The notes beneath the pieces were generated by a model. The model was not told the origin of the DNA and made no database searches. It saw nothing but the letters and a program-made list of their open reading frames with translations. A stretch of 64,000 nt of DNA from Ruegeria arenilitoris (GTDB lineage: Bacteria > Pseudomonadota > Alphaproteobacteria > Rhodobacterales > Rhodobacteraceae), in contig NZ_WPZQ01000008.1 of assembly GCF_013030265.1 (NCBI RefSeq), positions 124,001 through 188,000 on the forward strand, in the 5' to 3' direction. Both the position numbers and the translations under genes were made by a program. How positions within the stretch are numbered: the first letter of the stretch is position 1; every line of letters starts with the position of its first letter. This document shows positions 17,875 to 26,605 of this stretch, one piece after another.

Positions 17875-18684
17875 CTATACCCACGCAACAGGATCCAACC
17901 TGAACAGCTTTGACAATTGCTCATAAACTTCCGGGTTTTCATGCTTGAGGGCTTGCGGCCGCTCGAAAAACACTTCGACCGAAACGGCAAAGAACTCTTC
18001 ATGACCCTCGGCGCCGTACGGATCGATCACCGTTCGACGCCCACTCTCAACCGCATGAACATGGGCCTCAAAGGCCGTCAGAAAGACGCGCTCCCACTCC
18101 GCAAAGGTCTGACCTTCGGCCAGCAATGGAACACCATTCGTACCCCCAGACAGATCGTCGATCTGGTGGGCGAACTCATGAAACACGACATTGTGCCCGT
18201 CATGGTCATCTCTGGCACCTTGCTTACTGTGGGCCCATGACAGGATTACCGGTCCGCGATCCCAGCTTTCACCGGTGCGCACAATCTCCTGCTCGGTCAC
18301 CACATAACCACTGTGCCTGCGTTGCTGGGATTTGAAAGCGTTCGGATAAATCAGGATTGTTGTGAGGTTGTCGTACCACATATCACTGTTCACGACGAGG
18401 ATGCAGGCCTGCGCAGCAATGGACAGCTGCATTTCTTCGGTCACTTCCAGATCATCGCAGCCAATGAAATCGACCTGATCCAGAAACAGGTTCACCTTAC
18501 CTTGCAGCCTGTCACGCAAATCCGGAGGTAGCCGTTTTACAATCGGCACCATTGCCTCGATGACCGCACGCTGATGTTCCGACAGAGGCGTTGCAAGAAG
18601 TGTGGCACGCGCCTGTTTCCGGGACCAGAAATAGTAGCCCATCCCCCCTGCAACCAGCAGCAGAATTGCAAAAAAAATCAACAT
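17875..18684 (-). CDS. M90-family zinc metallopeptidase (MtfA-like)
   Basis: A 269-residue protein with an N-terminal membrane anchor (MLIFFAILLLVAGGMGYYFW) and a gluzincin domain carrying HEFAHQID, whose two histidines bind zinc and whose Glu is catalytic. Other MtfA signatures are LNVDMWY-like VVNSDMWYDNLTTILIYPNAF and EFFAVSVEVFFERP, where a Glu is the third ligand. E. coli MtfA binds the Mlc repressor; the anchor here differs from soluble MtfA. ATG 18684 excludes a 12-residue non-conserved leader. Confidence 0.88.
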   Translation of the reverse strand: MLIFFAILLLVAGGMGYYFWSRKQARATLLATPLSEHQRAVIEAMVPIVKRLPPDLRDRLQGKVNLFLDQVDFIGCDDLEVTEEMQLSIAAQACILVVNSDMWYDNLTTILIYPNAFKSQQRRHSGYVVTEQEIVRTGESWDRGPVILSWAHSKQGARDDHDGHNVVFHEFAHQIDDLSGGTNGVPLLAEGQTFAEWERVFLTAFEAHVHAVESGRRTVIDPYGAEGHEEFFAVSVEVFFERPQALKHENPEVYEQLSKLFRLDPVAWV

Positions 18685-19077
18685 GGCACAACATCCCAAA
18701 TCTCTGTCAGCGTATGACACCCGAATGTCATCCGGAACTCAACATAGGTGTTCTTGGTTCTGAACGACAGCATTCCGGTAGCTGAAAATTCACAGCAGGT
18801 TGCCGAATTGACCCCGACGCGTTCATCCCTTTGTCGCGAAAGCCCAACCTGATGCGCCTGACTGTTAGGGCAGATCTCTGCTTATAGTTTGGCAAGTGAA
18901 TGCACCAAGAGCGTTTGGTACAAATCAAATAATCCCACGGCGATCCTGCGTACGAAACCAATCAATCCCGATTTTCAGACGTCAGCTCAAAACGGCGTGC
19001 GGTAATTTGATCAAATTCCGTGACATCGTATTTCTCCTCGGCTACACCTTGCGAGAGCAAGACCAATGGAGTTCCCA
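18685..19077. other. Divergent intergenic region
   Basis: A 393-bp gap between the leftward peptidase and the rightward polyamine cluster. The only clear element is the palindrome at 19004-19017. Short open frames inside have no recognisable start context or family pattern. Promoters for both directions must lie here, but no convincing -35/-10 pair could be fixed by eye. Confidence 0.6.
19004..19017. promoter_or_regulatory. Palindromic operator candidate, site 1
   Basis: AATTTGATCAAATT is a perfect 14-bp palindrome 60 bp upstream of ATG 19078. The same core recurs at 20432-20447 and, with two changes, at 23827-23840, each before a gene of the same cluster. Confidence 0.6.
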
Positions 19078-20397
19078 ATGGACCTGAGTACGCTGCACAC
19101 CTTTCGCGTCGCCGCTTGTGACCTCAACGGTCAGATGCGAGGCAAGCGTGTACCCTCTTCTTATGCTGCAAAACTCGACAAGGGTGCAGTCCGGATGCCG
19201 TTTTCAGCACTCAATGTGGATCTCTGGGGGGCTGATATAGATGGCAGTCCGCTGGTATTTGAATCCGGCGATGCCGATGGTGTTTTGCTTCCGACAGAGC
19301 GCGGCCCGGTACCTATGCCTTGGCTTGATACACCAACGGCGCTGGTTCCGATGTGTCTTTACGACGACGATGGTAAGCCGTTTGCCGGTGATCCGCGCCA
19401 CGCACTGGCAACGGTTTTGTCCGATTACGCAGAGCGAGGCTGGTCTGTTATCGCAGCTACCGAGCTTGAATTTACATTGCTGGATGCGTCGGGTTCATCG
19501 CCCATGCCGCCAATCAATCCACTAACGGGCCGTCGCCTTTCAGACGAGGCTGTATTGTCCATGGCCGAACTGGACGCGTTCGATGCATTTTTTAACGACC
19601 TGTACGATGGCTGTGCGGAGATGGGAATTCCGGCCCAGACCGCCATCTCGGAAAGTGGAATTGGTCAGTTCGAGATCAACCTGAATCATCAGGATGCGAT
19701 GCGCTGTGCAGATGATACGTGGCTTTTCAAGGCTTTGACCCGCGGGCTTGCGCGCAAACACGGGTTCTCGGCAACCTTCATGGCCAAACCCTATTCCGAA
19801 GATGCAGGCAACGGGATGCATGTGCATTTCTCGGTTGTGGATGAGAAAGGCCACAATGTTTTCGATAATGGCGGTCCGGAGGGCACCGAGGTTTTGCGCT
19901 CAGCCGTTGCCGGTTGTCTTGCGGCAATGCCCGGCAGCACCCTGATCTTTGCGCCCCATGGCAACTCTTACACCCGCCTCATCCCGGGTGCACACGCCCC
20001 GACCGGTGCCAGCTGGGCCTATGAAAACCGAACGGCCGCCATCCGGATTCCCGGTGGCGCACCAGCGGCACGCCGGATCGAACATCGCGTCGCAGGCGGA
20101 GATATCAATCCCTATCTCATGTTGGCCGCTGTTTTGGGGGCCGCCCTCAATGGCATCAAAGATGGGTCACAGGCACCCGAGCCAATCTCGGGCAATGCCT
20201 ATGAGATCGACGGCCTTCCCCAACTGGCAGGGGATTGGCAATCGGCCATTGCGGGTTTTGAAACCGATCCGCAAGTCGCTCGCATCTTCCCTGCCGATCT
20301 GATCCGCTTTATGGCGATGACCAAGCGGCAGGAAATCGCCCGCTTTGCAGACCGCCCGGCCGAGGAGCACTGGCTCAGTTATCTCGAGGCCGTATGA
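19078..20397 (+). CDS. Glutamine synthetase-family ligase (PuuA-like, first copy)
   Basis: A 439-residue GS-fold enzyme, probably a gamma-glutamyl-polyamine or related amine ligase rather than housekeeping GlnA. The N-terminal beta-grasp part contains ACDLNGQMRGKRVP; the catalytic barrel has ATELEFTLLD (metal-binding Glu), SGIGQFEINLNH, FMAKPYSEDAGNGMHVHFS and YENRTAAIRIPGG. The adenylylation tyrosine region of GlnA is absent. ATG 19078 has GGAG 6 bp upstream and is favoured over ATG 19066. It opens a cluster with a class-I amidotransferase, a second ligase and an oxidase, as in gamma-glutamylated putrescine breakdown. Amine substrate unknown. Confidence 0.88.
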   Translation: MDLSTLHTFRVAACDLNGQMRGKRVPSSYAAKLDKGAVRMPFSALNVDLWGADIDGSPLVFESGDADGVLLPTERGPVPMPWLDTPTALVPMCLYDDDGKPFAGDPRHALATVLSDYAERGWSVIAATELEFTLLDASGSSPMPPINPLTGRRLSDEAVLSMAELDAFDAFFNDLYDGCAEMGIPAQTAISESGIGQFEINLNHQDAMRCADDTWLFKALTRGLARKHGFSATFMAKPYSEDAGNGMHVHFSVVDEKGHNVFDNGGPEGTEVLRSAVAGCLAAMPGSTLIFAPHGNSYTRLIPGAHAPTGASWAYENRTAAIRIPGGAPAARRIEHRVAGGDINPYLMLAAVLGAALNGIKDGSQAPEPISGNAYEIDGLPQLAGDWQSAIAGFETDPQVARIFPADLIRFMAMTKRQEIARFADRPAEEHWLSYLEAV

Positions 20398-20431
20398 CCC
20401 TCTTGCCCGTTGTCTGAGACTCGGCTAGATT

Positions 20432-20447
20432 AAATTTGATCAAATTT
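20432..20447. promoter_or_regulatory. Palindromic operator candidate, site 2
   Basis: AAATTTGATCAAATTT is a perfect 16-bp palindrome ending 8 bp before ATG 20456, in the 58-bp gap after the first ligase gene. A bound protein here would cover the ribosome-binding region of the DNA and suggests an internal promoter. Confidence 0.65.
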
Positions 20448-20455
20448 GGTGACCC

Positions 20456-21136
20456 ATGAAAATCGGCATCCTTCAAACCGGCCACTCACCTGACGAGTTG
20501 ACCGACAAGTTCGGCGAATATGACGAAATGTTCCGTACGCTTCTGGACGGAAACGGCTTTGAATACGAAACGTTTTCGGTTGTAGATCAGAAGTTTCCGC
20601 AAAGTGTTGATGATGCGGACGGCTGGATCATCACCGGCTCTCGTCACGGTGCATACGAAGACCATCCCTGGATACCCCCACTCGAGGATCTGATCCGCGA
20701 CATTCAGCAAAGCGGCAAACCTCTGATCGGCGTGTGTTTTGGCCATCAGATCATCGCCCAAGCCCTTGGCGGGACGGTTGAGAAATTCAAGGGTGGCTGG
20801 GCAGTCGGTCGAACCGAATATGATTTCGACGGTCACAAGGTATCCCTGAACGCATGGCATCAGGATCAGGTCGTCGAACTGCCCGATGGCGCACAGGTGC
20901 TGGGTACCAACGATTTTTGCAAGAACGCGATGCTGTCCTACGGTGATACGATCTGGACCGTGCAGGCGCACCCGGAATTTTCGAATGGTTTTGTCGAAGG
21001 GTTGATGCAGACGCGTGGCAAAGGTGTCGTACCCGATGACCTAATGCAGGATGCCGCAAACCGACAAGATGCCTCGAACAGCAACCCGGAAATCGCACGA
21101 TACATGGCGGATTTCTTAAAGAAAGCGAGGGCCTGA
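20456..21136 (+). CDS. Class-I glutamine amidotransferase domain protein
   Basis: A 226-residue stand-alone GATase1 domain. The nucleophile is Cys94 in IGVCFGHQI and the triad His is His172 in VQAHPEF. It resembles the glutaminase half of GMP synthase but lacks a synthetase partner. In polyamine clusters such a protein could hydrolyse gamma-glutamyl-GABA or a similar intermediate (the PuuD role), which is inference from context. The last base of its TGA is the first base of the next ATG, so translation is coupled to the second ligase. Confidence 0.88.
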   Translation: MKIGILQTGHSPDELTDKFGEYDEMFRTLLDGNGFEYETFSVVDQKFPQSVDDADGWIITGSRHGAYEDHPWIPPLEDLIRDIQQSGKPLIGVCFGHQIIAQALGGTVEKFKGGWAVGRTEYDFDGHKVSLNAWHQDQVVELPDGAQVLGTNDFCKNAMLSYGDTIWTVQAHPEFSNGFVEGLMQTRGKGVVPDDLMQDAANRQDASNSNPEIARYMADFLKKARA

Positions 21137-22494
21137 TGGCCGATTGGACGGATAACCTGCCGCAGGCAGCACAGGACTATATCGATGGTCATCGCCTTGA
21201 TGAGGTCGAGTGCATTATTTCAGACCTGCCCGGTATCGCACGAGGCAAGGCAGTTCCCGCATCAAAATTCGCACGGCAGTCTTATTTCCACCTGCCCGAC
21301 AGCATCTTTTACCAGACCATCACCGGAGGTTGGGGAGAAGCGGCAGGCGAGGACGGGTTCATCGAACGCGACATGATCCTGAAGCCGGATTTCTCAACCG
21401 TGTCAGCCGCCCCCTGGACAGGCGACTGGACATTGCAGGTGATCCACGATGCTTACGACCGCGAGGGGGAGCCGATCCCCTACAGCCCGCGCAACGTGCT
21501 GAAGCGGGTTGTGCAACTGTATCGAGACAAGGGCTGGAACCCTATCGTCGCACCGGAAATGGAGTTCTTTCTGGTTGCCCGCAATGTCGACCCTGCGCAG
21601 GGCATCGAGCCCATGATGGGCCGCTCCGGTCGTCCGGCAGCAGCACGTCAGGCCTATTCGATGACGGCCGTGGATGAGTTCGGGCCGGTGATCGATGACA
21701 TCTACGATTTTGCCGAACATCAGGGTTTTGAGATCGATGGCATCACGCAGGAAGGCGGCGCCGGACAACTTGAGATCAATCTACGCCATGGTGATCCGGT
21801 CAAGCTGGCCGATGAGGTTTTCTACTTCAAACGGCTGATCCGAGAAGCTGCGCTTCGCCACAATTGCTTCGCCACCTTCATGGCAAAACCGATCGAAGAT
21901 GAGCCGGGATCGGCGATGCATATTCATCACTCGATCACGGATACTGAAACCGGGCAGAACATCTTCTCGGGTCCTCAGGGTGGTGAGACTGACGCATTCT
22001 ACCATTTCATCGCTGGTCTGCAGACCCATCTGCCAGCAGGTCTTGCTGTGATGGCACCCTATGTGAATTCCTATCGTCGTTATGTGAAAGACCATGCCGC
22101 ACCAATCAATCTGGAATGGGCGCGCGACAATCGCACTACCGGTATTCGCGTTCCCTTGTCGGGGCCTGAAAGCCGCCGGATTGAAAACCGCATCGCCGGT
22201 ATGGATTGCAACCCGTATCTGGGGATCGCAGTTTCACTTGCCTGCGGGTATCTGGGACTGACGCATCAGGAACGTCCGCGCCGACAGTTTTATGGCGATG
22301 CCTATGAGGGCGATGGTGACATTCCGCAGGTCATGGGCGAAGCGCTGGATCTGTTTGATGAAGCTGAAGCCCTGCACGAGGTTCTCGGACCAGAGTTTGC
22401 GCGTGTCTATGGCATCGTCAAACGGGCGGAATACGAGGAGTTCTTGCAAGTGATTTCCCCGTGGGAGCGTGAGCACCTGCTTCTGAACGTCTGA
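21136..22494 (+). CDS. Glutamine synthetase-family ligase (PuuA-like, second copy)
   Basis: A 452-residue GS-fold protein. Early CIISDLPGIARGKAVP, then APEMEFFLVARNVDP (metal-binding Glu), EGGAGQLEINLRHGDP, FMAKPIEDEPGSAMHIHHS and ARDNRTTGIRVPLSGPESRRIENRIAG. The pattern is closest to PuuA gamma-glutamylputrescine synthetases. It differs clearly from the first copy (439 aa), so the two probably act on different amines or steps. It starts within the stop of the amidotransferase gene and is followed 12 bp later by the oxidase. Confidence 0.9.
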   Translation: MADWTDNLPQAAQDYIDGHRLDEVECIISDLPGIARGKAVPASKFARQSYFHLPDSIFYQTITGGWGEAAGEDGFIERDMILKPDFSTVSAAPWTGDWTLQVIHDAYDREGEPIPYSPRNVLKRVVQLYRDKGWNPIVAPEMEFFLVARNVDPAQGIEPMMGRSGRPAAARQAYSMTAVDEFGPVIDDIYDFAEHQGFEIDGITQEGGAGQLEINLRHGDPVKLADEVFYFKRLIREAALRHNCFATFMAKPIEDEPGSAMHIHHSITDTETGQNIFSGPQGGETDAFYHFIAGLQTHLPAGLAVMAPYVNSYRRYVKDHAAPINLEWARDNRTTGIRVPLSGPESRRIENRIAGMDCNPYLGIAVSLACGYLGLTHQERPRRQFYGDAYEGDGDIPQVMGEALDLFDEAEALHEVLGPEFARVYGIVKRAEYEEFLQVISPWEREHLLLNV

Positions 22495-22506
22495 CGAGGG
22501 CGCTGA

Positions 22507-23811
22507 ATGAACCTGCTCTACAGCAATGATACGCGCGGCGCTTATCCACCCAGTTGGTACGCCGCTACCGCACATGGTGCCGAAGAAACCGCTCCGCTGA
22601 ATGGGCATGTAAAAGCCGACGTTTGTATCGTTGGTGGCGGATATACCGGATTGTCGGCTGCTTTGCATTTGGCCGAGGCAGGATACGATGTGGTGCTTCT
22701 TGAGGCTCATCGTGTGGGCTTTGGCGCTTCGGGACGAAATGGCGGTCAACTGGGCAGCGCCCAGCGCATGGAGCAGGAAGACCTGGAGCGGCTTGTCGGA
22801 GACGCAGATGCAGCCAAGCTCTGGGATTTGGCCGAGGATGCCAAGACACTGGTCAAAGAGCTGATCGGGAAACACCAGATCGAGTGCGATCTGAAGCCCG
22901 GCATAGCGACTTTGGGTTTCACCGATACCGAACGAGACGAATTACACGAGCATGCTGCGCACCTGTCGGGCAAGTATGGCTATGACCAAATACAGCAACT
23001 GGATAAGGCGGCCGGGCATGATTTGTGCCCCTCTCCGGCTTATTCTGGTGGCTTTCTGGATATGGGTGCCGCGCATCTGCACCCGTTGAATTACGCGCTC
23101 GGGTTGGCACGGGCTGCTATCAAAGCCGGAGCGCGTCTTCATGAAGGGACGGAGGTTCTGGCGGTTGACGAGGGGCAGCAGGTCACTATCCGAACAGAAA
23201 ATGGTCAGGTGACTGCGGATCATGCGATACTCGCCTGCAACGGGTATCTGGGTGATCTGAACCGGCAGGTTGCTGCACGCGTTATGCCGATAAACAATTT
23301 CATTGCTGCAACAGAGCCCTTGGGGGCTGATGTTCAGCAGGTTCTGACCAAGGATATAGCAGTCGCCGATACCAAGTTTGTCGTGAATTATTTCCGGCTG
23401 AGTGCAGATGGACGTCTGCTGTTTGGGGGCGGTGAAAGCTATGGCTATCGGTTCCCGGCTGATATCGCAGCCAAGGTCCGCAAACCCATGGTCGAGATTT
23501 TTCCGCACCTGCGCGATGTCAAAATTGACTATGCTTGGGGTGGAACGCTGGCGATCACTATGCGGCGTATGCCGTATCTGACGCGGCTAGCACCCAACAT
23601 CCTTTCCGCTTCGGGCTATTCCGGCCACGGGGTCGGCACCGCCACCCATGCGGGTCAACTGATGGCAATGGCTATTCAAGGCCAATCCGAAGGGTTTGAC
23701 ACGATGAGTAAAGTCCCTTCGCTGCCTTTCCCTGGCGGTCCTGCTCTGCGTAGTCCCCTATTGGTGTTGGCAATGACTTGGTACGCAATGCGCGACCGGT
23801 TGGGACTGTGA
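22507..23811 (+). CDS. FAD-dependent oxidoreductase (PuuB-like gamma-glutamylputrescine oxidase)
   Basis: A 434-residue DAO-family flavoprotein. The N-terminal sequence YPPSWYAATAH matches PuuB-type enzymes; the Rossmann motif is CIVGGGYTGLSAALHLAEAG with VVLLEAHRVGFGASGRNGGQ following. The C-terminal SGYSGHGVGTATHAGQLMA is the second FAD-binding region. Expected to oxidise a gamma-glutamylated amine to the aldehyde with H2O2 production. Last gene of the tightly spaced ligase-amidotransferase-ligase-oxidase set. An aldehyde dehydrogenase (PuuC) is not in the window. Confidence 0.88.
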   Translation: MNLLYSNDTRGAYPPSWYAATAHGAEETAPLNGHVKADVCIVGGGYTGLSAALHLAEAGYDVVLLEAHRVGFGASGRNGGQLGSAQRMEQEDLERLVGDADAAKLWDLAEDAKTLVKELIGKHQIECDLKPGIATLGFTDTERDELHEHAAHLSGKYGYDQIQQLDKAAGHDLCPSPAYSGGFLDMGAAHLHPLNYALGLARAAIKAGARLHEGTEVLAVDEGQQVTIRTENGQVTADHAILACNGYLGDLNRQVAARVMPINNFIAATEPLGADVQQVLTKDIAVADTKFVVNYFRLSADGRLLFGGGESYGYRFPADIAAKVRKPMVEIFPHLRDVKIDYAWGGTLAITMRRMPYLTRLAPNILSASGYSGHGVGTATHAGQLMAMAIQGQSEGFDTMSKVPSLPFPGGPALRSPLLVLAMTWYAMRDRLGL

Positions 23812-23826
23812 CTTTCTAAACGCAAC

Positions 23827-23840
23827 AATTTGGTGAAATT
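23827..23840. promoter_or_regulatory. Degenerate palindromic operator candidate, site 3
   Basis: AATTTGGTGAAATT differs from site 1 at two of 14 positions, both in the centre, and lies 82 bp before the aminotransferase ATG. It may extend the same control to that gene. Confidence 0.4.
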
Positions 23841-23922
23841 TCGCCGACAGCGCGAATGAGAGCTTGGCTTGCCCGCATCCTGACTTTATCTTTACAAAAG
23901 ATAGAATTCGGGAAATCCAAAT

Positions 23923-25137
23923 ATGACGCTTCCACCCAACGTTCATGACGCCGAACCCATCCCAGCAGCAGCACGAGAAGCCATCGATGCATTAATGCAG
24001 TCGGGGGACTTGTTCCGCTACACCGCACCGCAGGATGCACCTGTCGCCCTGCTCGAGGCTGAGTTTGCGGAATTGCTGGGCTCCAAATACGCGCTGGCTG
24101 TTTCCTCATGCTCAGCCGCGCTATTCCTGTCGCTCAAAGCTCTGGACCTGCCACGGGACGCGCGGGTTTTGATCCCGGGCTTTACCTTTGCCGCTGTACC
24201 GTCATCGGTGGTTCACGCAGACTGCATTCCGGTTCTTTGCGAGGTGGGTGAGAACTATCGCATCGACATGGCCGACTTTGCAGTCAAACTTGATGACGTG
24301 CAGGCTGTAATCATCAGCCACATGCGCGGCCACACGTCCGACATGGACGCCATTATGGATTTGTGCAACGCGCGGGGCATTCCGGTTATTGAAGACGCCG
24401 CACATTCGCTGGGCACAACTTGGCATGGTCGCAATATCGGTACGATTGGCAATGTGGGATGCTTCTCGTTTCAGTCCTACAAGATGATCAATGCAGGCGA
24501 AGGTGGCATCCTGATAACTGATGATGCCGATCTGGTCGCTCGTGCCGTCATCATGTCGGGCGCATATGAACACAACTGGAAAAAACACAAAGGTCCGCGG
24601 GGTGATAACTCACCGGAATTGGAACAGGCCTTTGCCCGCTGGCAGAACCAACTGCCCCTTTATAACCTGCGCTTGAGCAACCTGAGCGCGGCCGTCATCC
24701 GCCCTCAAATCCCCGAGCTTGCGCGCCGTGTACGCGATGGCTTGGCGAACCACGATTATGTGGCCGAACGCCTCAACACCTCGCCCTACATCAATGTCCC
24801 TGCCCCACTGAAACCCGAGCGTCGCGCGCCGGATTCGATTCAGTTCAATCTGGTCGGGTTGGATGAGGCTGAAACACGCGCCTTTGCTGCCGCGGCAGAT
24901 GCGCGTGGTGTCAAGGTTCAGGTATTTGGCCTGAGTGAAGACAACGCCCGTGCCTTCTGGAACTGGCAGTTTTTGCCTGAAAAGTTCGACCTGCCCCAGA
25001 CACGCGACATGTTGATGAAAGCATGCGACGTGCGTCTGCCTGTACGTCTGACGCGGGAAGAGCTGGATGTCATCGCCGATATCCTGCTGGCTTCGGTCGC
25101 AGAGGTAGCTGACGCGGTCCCGGCCTACGGCACCTGA
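23923..25137 (+). CDS. DegT/DnrJ/EryC1/StrS-family aminotransferase
   Basis: A 404-residue fold-type I PLP enzyme. The cofactor Lys187 is in SFQSYKMINAGEGG, Asp158 in VIEDAAHSLG contacts the pyridine nitrogen, and SSCSAALFLSLKAL forms the phosphate-binding start. The family mostly aminates keto-sugars, but no sugar-biosynthesis genes are near; adjacency to the polyamine cluster and a related operator hint at an amine-linked role, which is speculative. The stop lies 3 bp from the convergent protease gene. Confidence 0.87.
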   Translation: MTLPPNVHDAEPIPAAAREAIDALMQSGDLFRYTAPQDAPVALLEAEFAELLGSKYALAVSSCSAALFLSLKALDLPRDARVLIPGFTFAAVPSSVVHADCIPVLCEVGENYRIDMADFAVKLDDVQAVIISHMRGHTSDMDAIMDLCNARGIPVIEDAAHSLGTTWHGRNIGTIGNVGCFSFQSYKMINAGEGGILITDDADLVARAVIMSGAYEHNWKKHKGPRGDNSPELEQAFARWQNQLPLYNLRLSNLSAAVIRPQIPELARRVRDGLANHDYVAERLNTSPYINVPAPLKPERRAPDSIQFNLVGLDEAETRAFAAAADARGVKVQVFGLSEDNARAFWNWQFLPEKFDLPQTRDMLMKACDVRLPVRLTREELDVIADILLASVAEVADAVPAYGT

Positions 25138-25140
25138 CGT

Positions 25141-25902
25141 TTAGTCGTCGCCCAACTGAAACAAGTCAGGTGGCAAGAACAGCGCATCAATCCCCTCAGG
25201 GGTTGGTGCAATGCGAGACAGGATGCCGACCACCTGTAGTCCCGTCTCAGCCTGCGCCAGTAGCGGCGCGCCAGAATCTCCCATCATCACCGGGCAATTC
25301 GCTAGCATTAACCCGCCTCCATATAGGCGCGGATTGCAATTGTTGGTCCGGCTCAGCACATGCGGACGAAGACCCGGATAGCCAGCGACAAAGGCAGCGC
25401 CCTGTCCAGCCATTGCGACGTCCAGAAATCCGACCTTTTGACCAATAGGCTCATTCAGCTCCAGAACAGCCCAGTCCAATTCAGCACGATTTATGAAACT
25501 GCCGTCCACTCCCTGCTCAGGGGCCAAACGAAATTTTCTGACTGACGACACGGCAGCCGCCTTGCCACGCTCATACCCGGCGGCGAAACGAATGCTCGAC
25601 GGGGGTATCCAACGCTTGCGGGCGCTGTTGTAAAGGCAATGCGCTGCAGTCAGGACCAATCGTTCAGATACGAGGACGCCAGTACAATGTGAACGCTGAT
25701 TTCTGCCCGCAAAGTTGACGCGCCCGATCGCCCGCCAAGGGTCTTGAGACGCATCCAAGACTTCACGGGCACGGATATCACTGCAGCCCAGAGCCGTATC
25801 TTGGCCCAATGTGCAAATTGGCTCCCAGGTTTCTGAAAACTGGCCCTGCGCGAACACTCCTCCTGCCCAGAGCAATGCACCAAGCAGGATGAGCCATCGC
25901 AT
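25141..25902 (-). CDS. Secreted trypsin-like serine protease
   Basis: A 253-residue S1-family protein with a signal peptide (residues 1-19, ending FAQ). The triad is His88 in LTAAHC, Asp143 in ELDWAVLEL and Ser210 in MMGDSGAPL, all in canonical context. Cysteine pairs (including Cys73/Cys89) fit periplasmic disulfides. Probable periplasmic protease of unknown target. Upstream phaR starts 567 bp further left of its own stop and reads the same direction, with only a 12-bp gap, so some cotranscription from phaR is possible. Confidence 0.9.
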   Translation of the reverse strand: MRWLILLGALLWAGGVFAQGQFSETWEPICTLGQDTALGCSDIRAREVLDASQDPWRAIGRVNFAGRNQRSHCTGVLVSERLVLTAAHCLYNSARKRWIPPSSIRFAAGYERGKAAAVSSVRKFRLAPEQGVDGSFINRAELDWAVLELNEPIGQKVGFLDVAMAGQGAAFVAGYPGLRPHVLSRTNNCNPRLYGGGLMLANCPVMMGDSGAPLLAQAETGLQVVGILSRIAPTPEGIDALFLPPDLFQLGDD

Positions 25903-25914
25903 CCATGTCTCCGA

Positions 25915-26469
25915 TCAGCTCAGTTTTGAGAGCTTCTGCTGCAACTCGGCCAGTTGTTTCTTGATATCGTCAAGGTCTTCCTTTGCCTCTGGCTTGGCCT
26001 CTTCTTCGCTATCAGGTCCAGACCAGTTGCCGGACAACCCACCGGTCATCGCTTTCAAAAACGCTTTTTGCTGCGCCTGCATCGCATCAAAGCCCGGAAT
26101 GCCACTCATGGGATTCATGGCATTCATGTTTTCCATCATCTTGGTCTGGCTTTCGCGCAACATCTCGAACGAGCTTTGCAGGAATTGAGGCATCATGCCT
26201 CCGCCGGGGATCATGTAGCTGCGTACCAGATCGTTCAGGACGTTGACCGGCAGAACATTTTCGCCTCGGCTTTCGTGTTCGGCAATGATCTGAAGCAGAT
26301 ACTGACGTGTCAGATCATCACCGGTCTTCAGGTCTATGATCTGCACTTCGCGTCCGTCGCGAATGAACCCGGCAATATCCTCAAGCGTAACGTAATCGCT
26401 GGTCTCTGTATTATACAGTCGACGACTGGCGTAACGCTTTATCAACAGCGGTTTTTCTTGTTCTGACAC
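25915..26469 (-). CDS. phaR: Polyhydroxyalkanoate synthesis repressor PhaR
   Basis: A 184-residue regulator that binds both DNA and PHA granules. The N-terminal DNA-binding domain reads LLIKRYASRRLYNTETSDYVTLEDIA, followed by the PHB accumulation regulatory region IIDLKTGDDLTRQYLLQII and a Met-rich middle. The C-terminus (residues 155-184) is a charged coiled coil. It lies downstream of phaP and phaC. Two CTGC-N3-GCAG boxes, the sequence reported for Paracoccus and Rhodobacter PhaR, sit before phaP and between phaC and phaZ in this window. Confidence 0.96.
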   Translation of the reverse strand: MSEQEKPLLIKRYASRRLYNTETSDYVTLEDIAGFIRDGREVQIIDLKTGDDLTRQYLLQIIAEHESRGENVLPVNVLNDLVRSYMIPGGGMMPQFLQSSFEMLRESQTKMMENMNAMNPMSGIPGFDAMQAQQKAFLKAMTGGLSGNWSGPDSEEEAKPEAKEDLDDIKKQLAELQQKLSKLS

Positions 26470-26532
26470 CGGTTACCCTCCCCAAGGATGATGCGTTGCA
26501 GCAGAGGTTATGCGACTGCAGAACAAAAAGAA

Positions 26533-26556
26533 AGGGCAGGTCAAGCGACCTGCCCT
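26533..26556 (-). terminator. Rho-independent terminator after phaP
   Basis: Perfect 10-bp stem AGGGCAGGTC (26533-26542) / GACCTGCCCT (26547-26556) with an AAGC loop. On the minus strand it is followed by TTCTTTTTG, so it terminates phaP transcripts about 50 bp after the stop, leaving phaR with separate or read-through expression. Confidence 0.88.
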
Positions 26557-26605
26557 CTTGCGATTGCACCGATTGGGAGGAATGGGTGCTTGTCGCGGAC
26601 TTACC

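Noticed and set aside
18728..18961. Small leftward frame in the 393-bp intergenic region
   Set aside because: No start context, composition like random sequence, no motif; not enough for a gene or pseudogene call.
20456..21136. GMP synthase (guaA)
   Set aside because: Only the glutaminase domain is present, and the neighbours are amine ligases and an oxidase.
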